The notes beneath the pieces are model-generated. The model ran no database searches and had not been told where the DNA came from. It saw nothing but the letters and a program-made list of their open reading frames with translations. Positions 63,355-64,000 of a stretch of DNA of 64,000 bases are shown one piece after another; position 1 is the stretch's first letter, and every line of letters begins with the position of its first letter. The stretch covers positions 186,001-250,000 of the forward strand of contig NZ_JACHLP010000001.1 of NCBI RefSeq assembly GCF_014204525.1, in the 5' to 3' direction. This DNA is from Roseateles oligotrophus. GTDB lineage: Bacteria; Pseudomonadota; Gammaproteobacteria; Burkholderiales; Burkholderiaceae_C. The translations under genes and the position numbers were made by a program.

Positions 63355-64000
63355 ATGTTAGGTTTCTCACCTCCGCGCCGCTGGCAGGCCTGGTTGGCCG
63401 CCCGTCATCCGCTCAGCGACAGCACCGAGCTGCTGCAGCGCAATATCTATATCCTGCCCAGCCGCGCCGGCCTGGCCTTCTGCCTGACCCTGGTCCTGCT
63501 CTTGATCGCCTCCATCAACGACCAGCTGAGCCTGGGCTATCTGCTGACTTTTTTGCTCACCGGTGCCGGTCTGGCCTCCATGCAGCAGACCCATGCCAAT
63601 CTGCGCGGCCTGAGCCTGGACCTGAAAACGCCCGAGCCCGCCTTCGCGGGCCAGGACCTGCAGCTGGAGCTGCGCCTGCACAACCCCGGCACCGCCCGTT
63701 ACGGTATCGGCCTGCGGGTCCAGCGCGGCGCGCCGGGCTTCGAGTCGGCCAGCGAGGAAATCGCCTGGACCGATGTGCCCGCTCTGGGCCACGCCATCCT
63801 GCATCTGCGCCTGCCGGCGGGCACGCGCGGCCACAAGCATCTGCCCACGCTGCAAATCATCAGCCGCTTCCCGCTGGGCCTGTTCCGCGTCTGGAGCGTC
63901 TGGCGGCCGGCCGCCCAGGTCTGGGTCTACCCCCAGCCGGAGACGCCCGCTCCGCCCTTTACCCTCAGCTATGCGGGCGAGGAGGCGCAGCCGCAGAACT
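63355..64000 (+). CDS. DUF58-domain membrane protein, N-terminal part (cut by window end)
   Basis: The frame starts at ATG 63355 and is open to the window end, giving 215 codons. Two hydrophobic helices follow a basic N-terminus (LAFCLTLVLLLIASIND and LGYLLTFLLTGAGLASM). The periplasmic or extracytosolic region has a beta-rich fold of the DUF58 N-terminal type (LELRLHNPGTARYGIGLRV, RGHKHLPTLQIISRFPLGLFRVW). The conserved DUF58 motif and VWA-like part would lie beyond the edge. Partner of the upstream MoxR ATPase. Confidence 0.85.
   Translation, partial: MLGFSPPRRWQAWLAARHPLSDSTELLQRNIYILPSRAGLAFCLTLVLLLIASINDQLSLGYLLTFLLTGAGLASMQQTHANLRGLSLDLKTPEPAFAGQDLQLELRLHNPGTARYGIGLRVQRGAPGFESASEEIAWTDVPALGHAILHLRLPAGTRGHKHLPTLQIISRFPLGLFRVWSVWRPAAQVWVYPQPETPAPPFTLSYAGEEAQPQN

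Overview
The window is GC-rich, densely coding chromosomal DNA from a betaproteobacterium of the order Burkholderiales. The gene order ubiG-gph / ompA-gyrA-serC-pheA-tyrA-aroA-cmk-rpsA-ihfB-lapA-lapB, the aroA-cmk fusion and the small Trp-rich protein point to the Roseateles/Rubrivivax/Inhella (Sphaerotilaceae) neighbourhood; the genus is an inference. I recognise no prophage, insertion sequence or CRISPR array. The window holds 57 protein genes, one stable RNA (tmRNA) and one gene remnant. The first gene (aconitase) and the last (DUF58 protein) are cut by the window edges.

Region by region. 1-6.2 kb: aconitase C-terminus, riboflavin synthase, an ammonium channel with a likely sigma-54 promoter, an ArsC-like reductase, the two N-degron aminoacyl transferases Aat and Bpt, and a putative Na+/H+ antiporter. 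6.5-9.1 kb: tmRNA, gph, ubiG, ompA. 9.4-21.9 kb: the housekeeping block gyrA, serC, pheA, tyrA, fused aroA-cmk, rpsA, ihfB, lapA and lapB, covering DNA topology, Ser/Phe/Tyr/shikimate synthesis, dCMP/CMP phosphorylation, translation and LPS control. 21.9-27.5 kb: four glycosyltransferases and MsbA, an LPS or surface-glycan module. 27.6-33.6 kb: a lipoprotein of unknown function divergent from a lipoprotein-type intradiol dioxygenase, then an OmpR/EnvZ-type pair and a patatin phospholipase. 33.7-39.5 kb: dnaE, cupin, a VOC protein with a LexA-type operator, and a periplasmic cyclophilin. 39.5-44.9 kb: a PhnCDE-like ABC transporter divergent from selD, which suggests selenium oxyanion uptake, then an SGNH hydrolase. 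44.9-51.2 kb: an OmpA-domain protein, a small Trp-rich protein, cytochrome c, acetyl-CoA synthetase, a UPF0114 protein and class I fumarase. 51.4-58.2 kb: a co-directional signalling cluster consisting of a REC-DUF3369 regulator, two small soluble HELNTP-type kinases, an AhpD-like thiol protein and a tripartite hybrid kinase. 58.2-64 kb: an AI-2E-type permease with a long soluble tail, an MscS channel, an HDAC-family deacetylase, MoxR and DUF58.

Non-coding signals of note: a sigma-54 promoter with two tandem CACC-N4-GGTG dyads before amtB; an ssrA promoter that appears to lie in the gph stop codon; a run of four hairpins between rpsA and ihfB; a 106-bp inverted repeat before dnaE; a 144-bp near-palindrome before the fumarase gene; a LexA box before the VOC gene; and a vestigial acetyl-CoA synthetase 3' end next to acs. 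The best candidate for an undescribed system is the 51.4-58.2 kb signalling cluster, which carries many phosphotransfer parts, one possible thiol sensor and no recognisable DNA-binding output.
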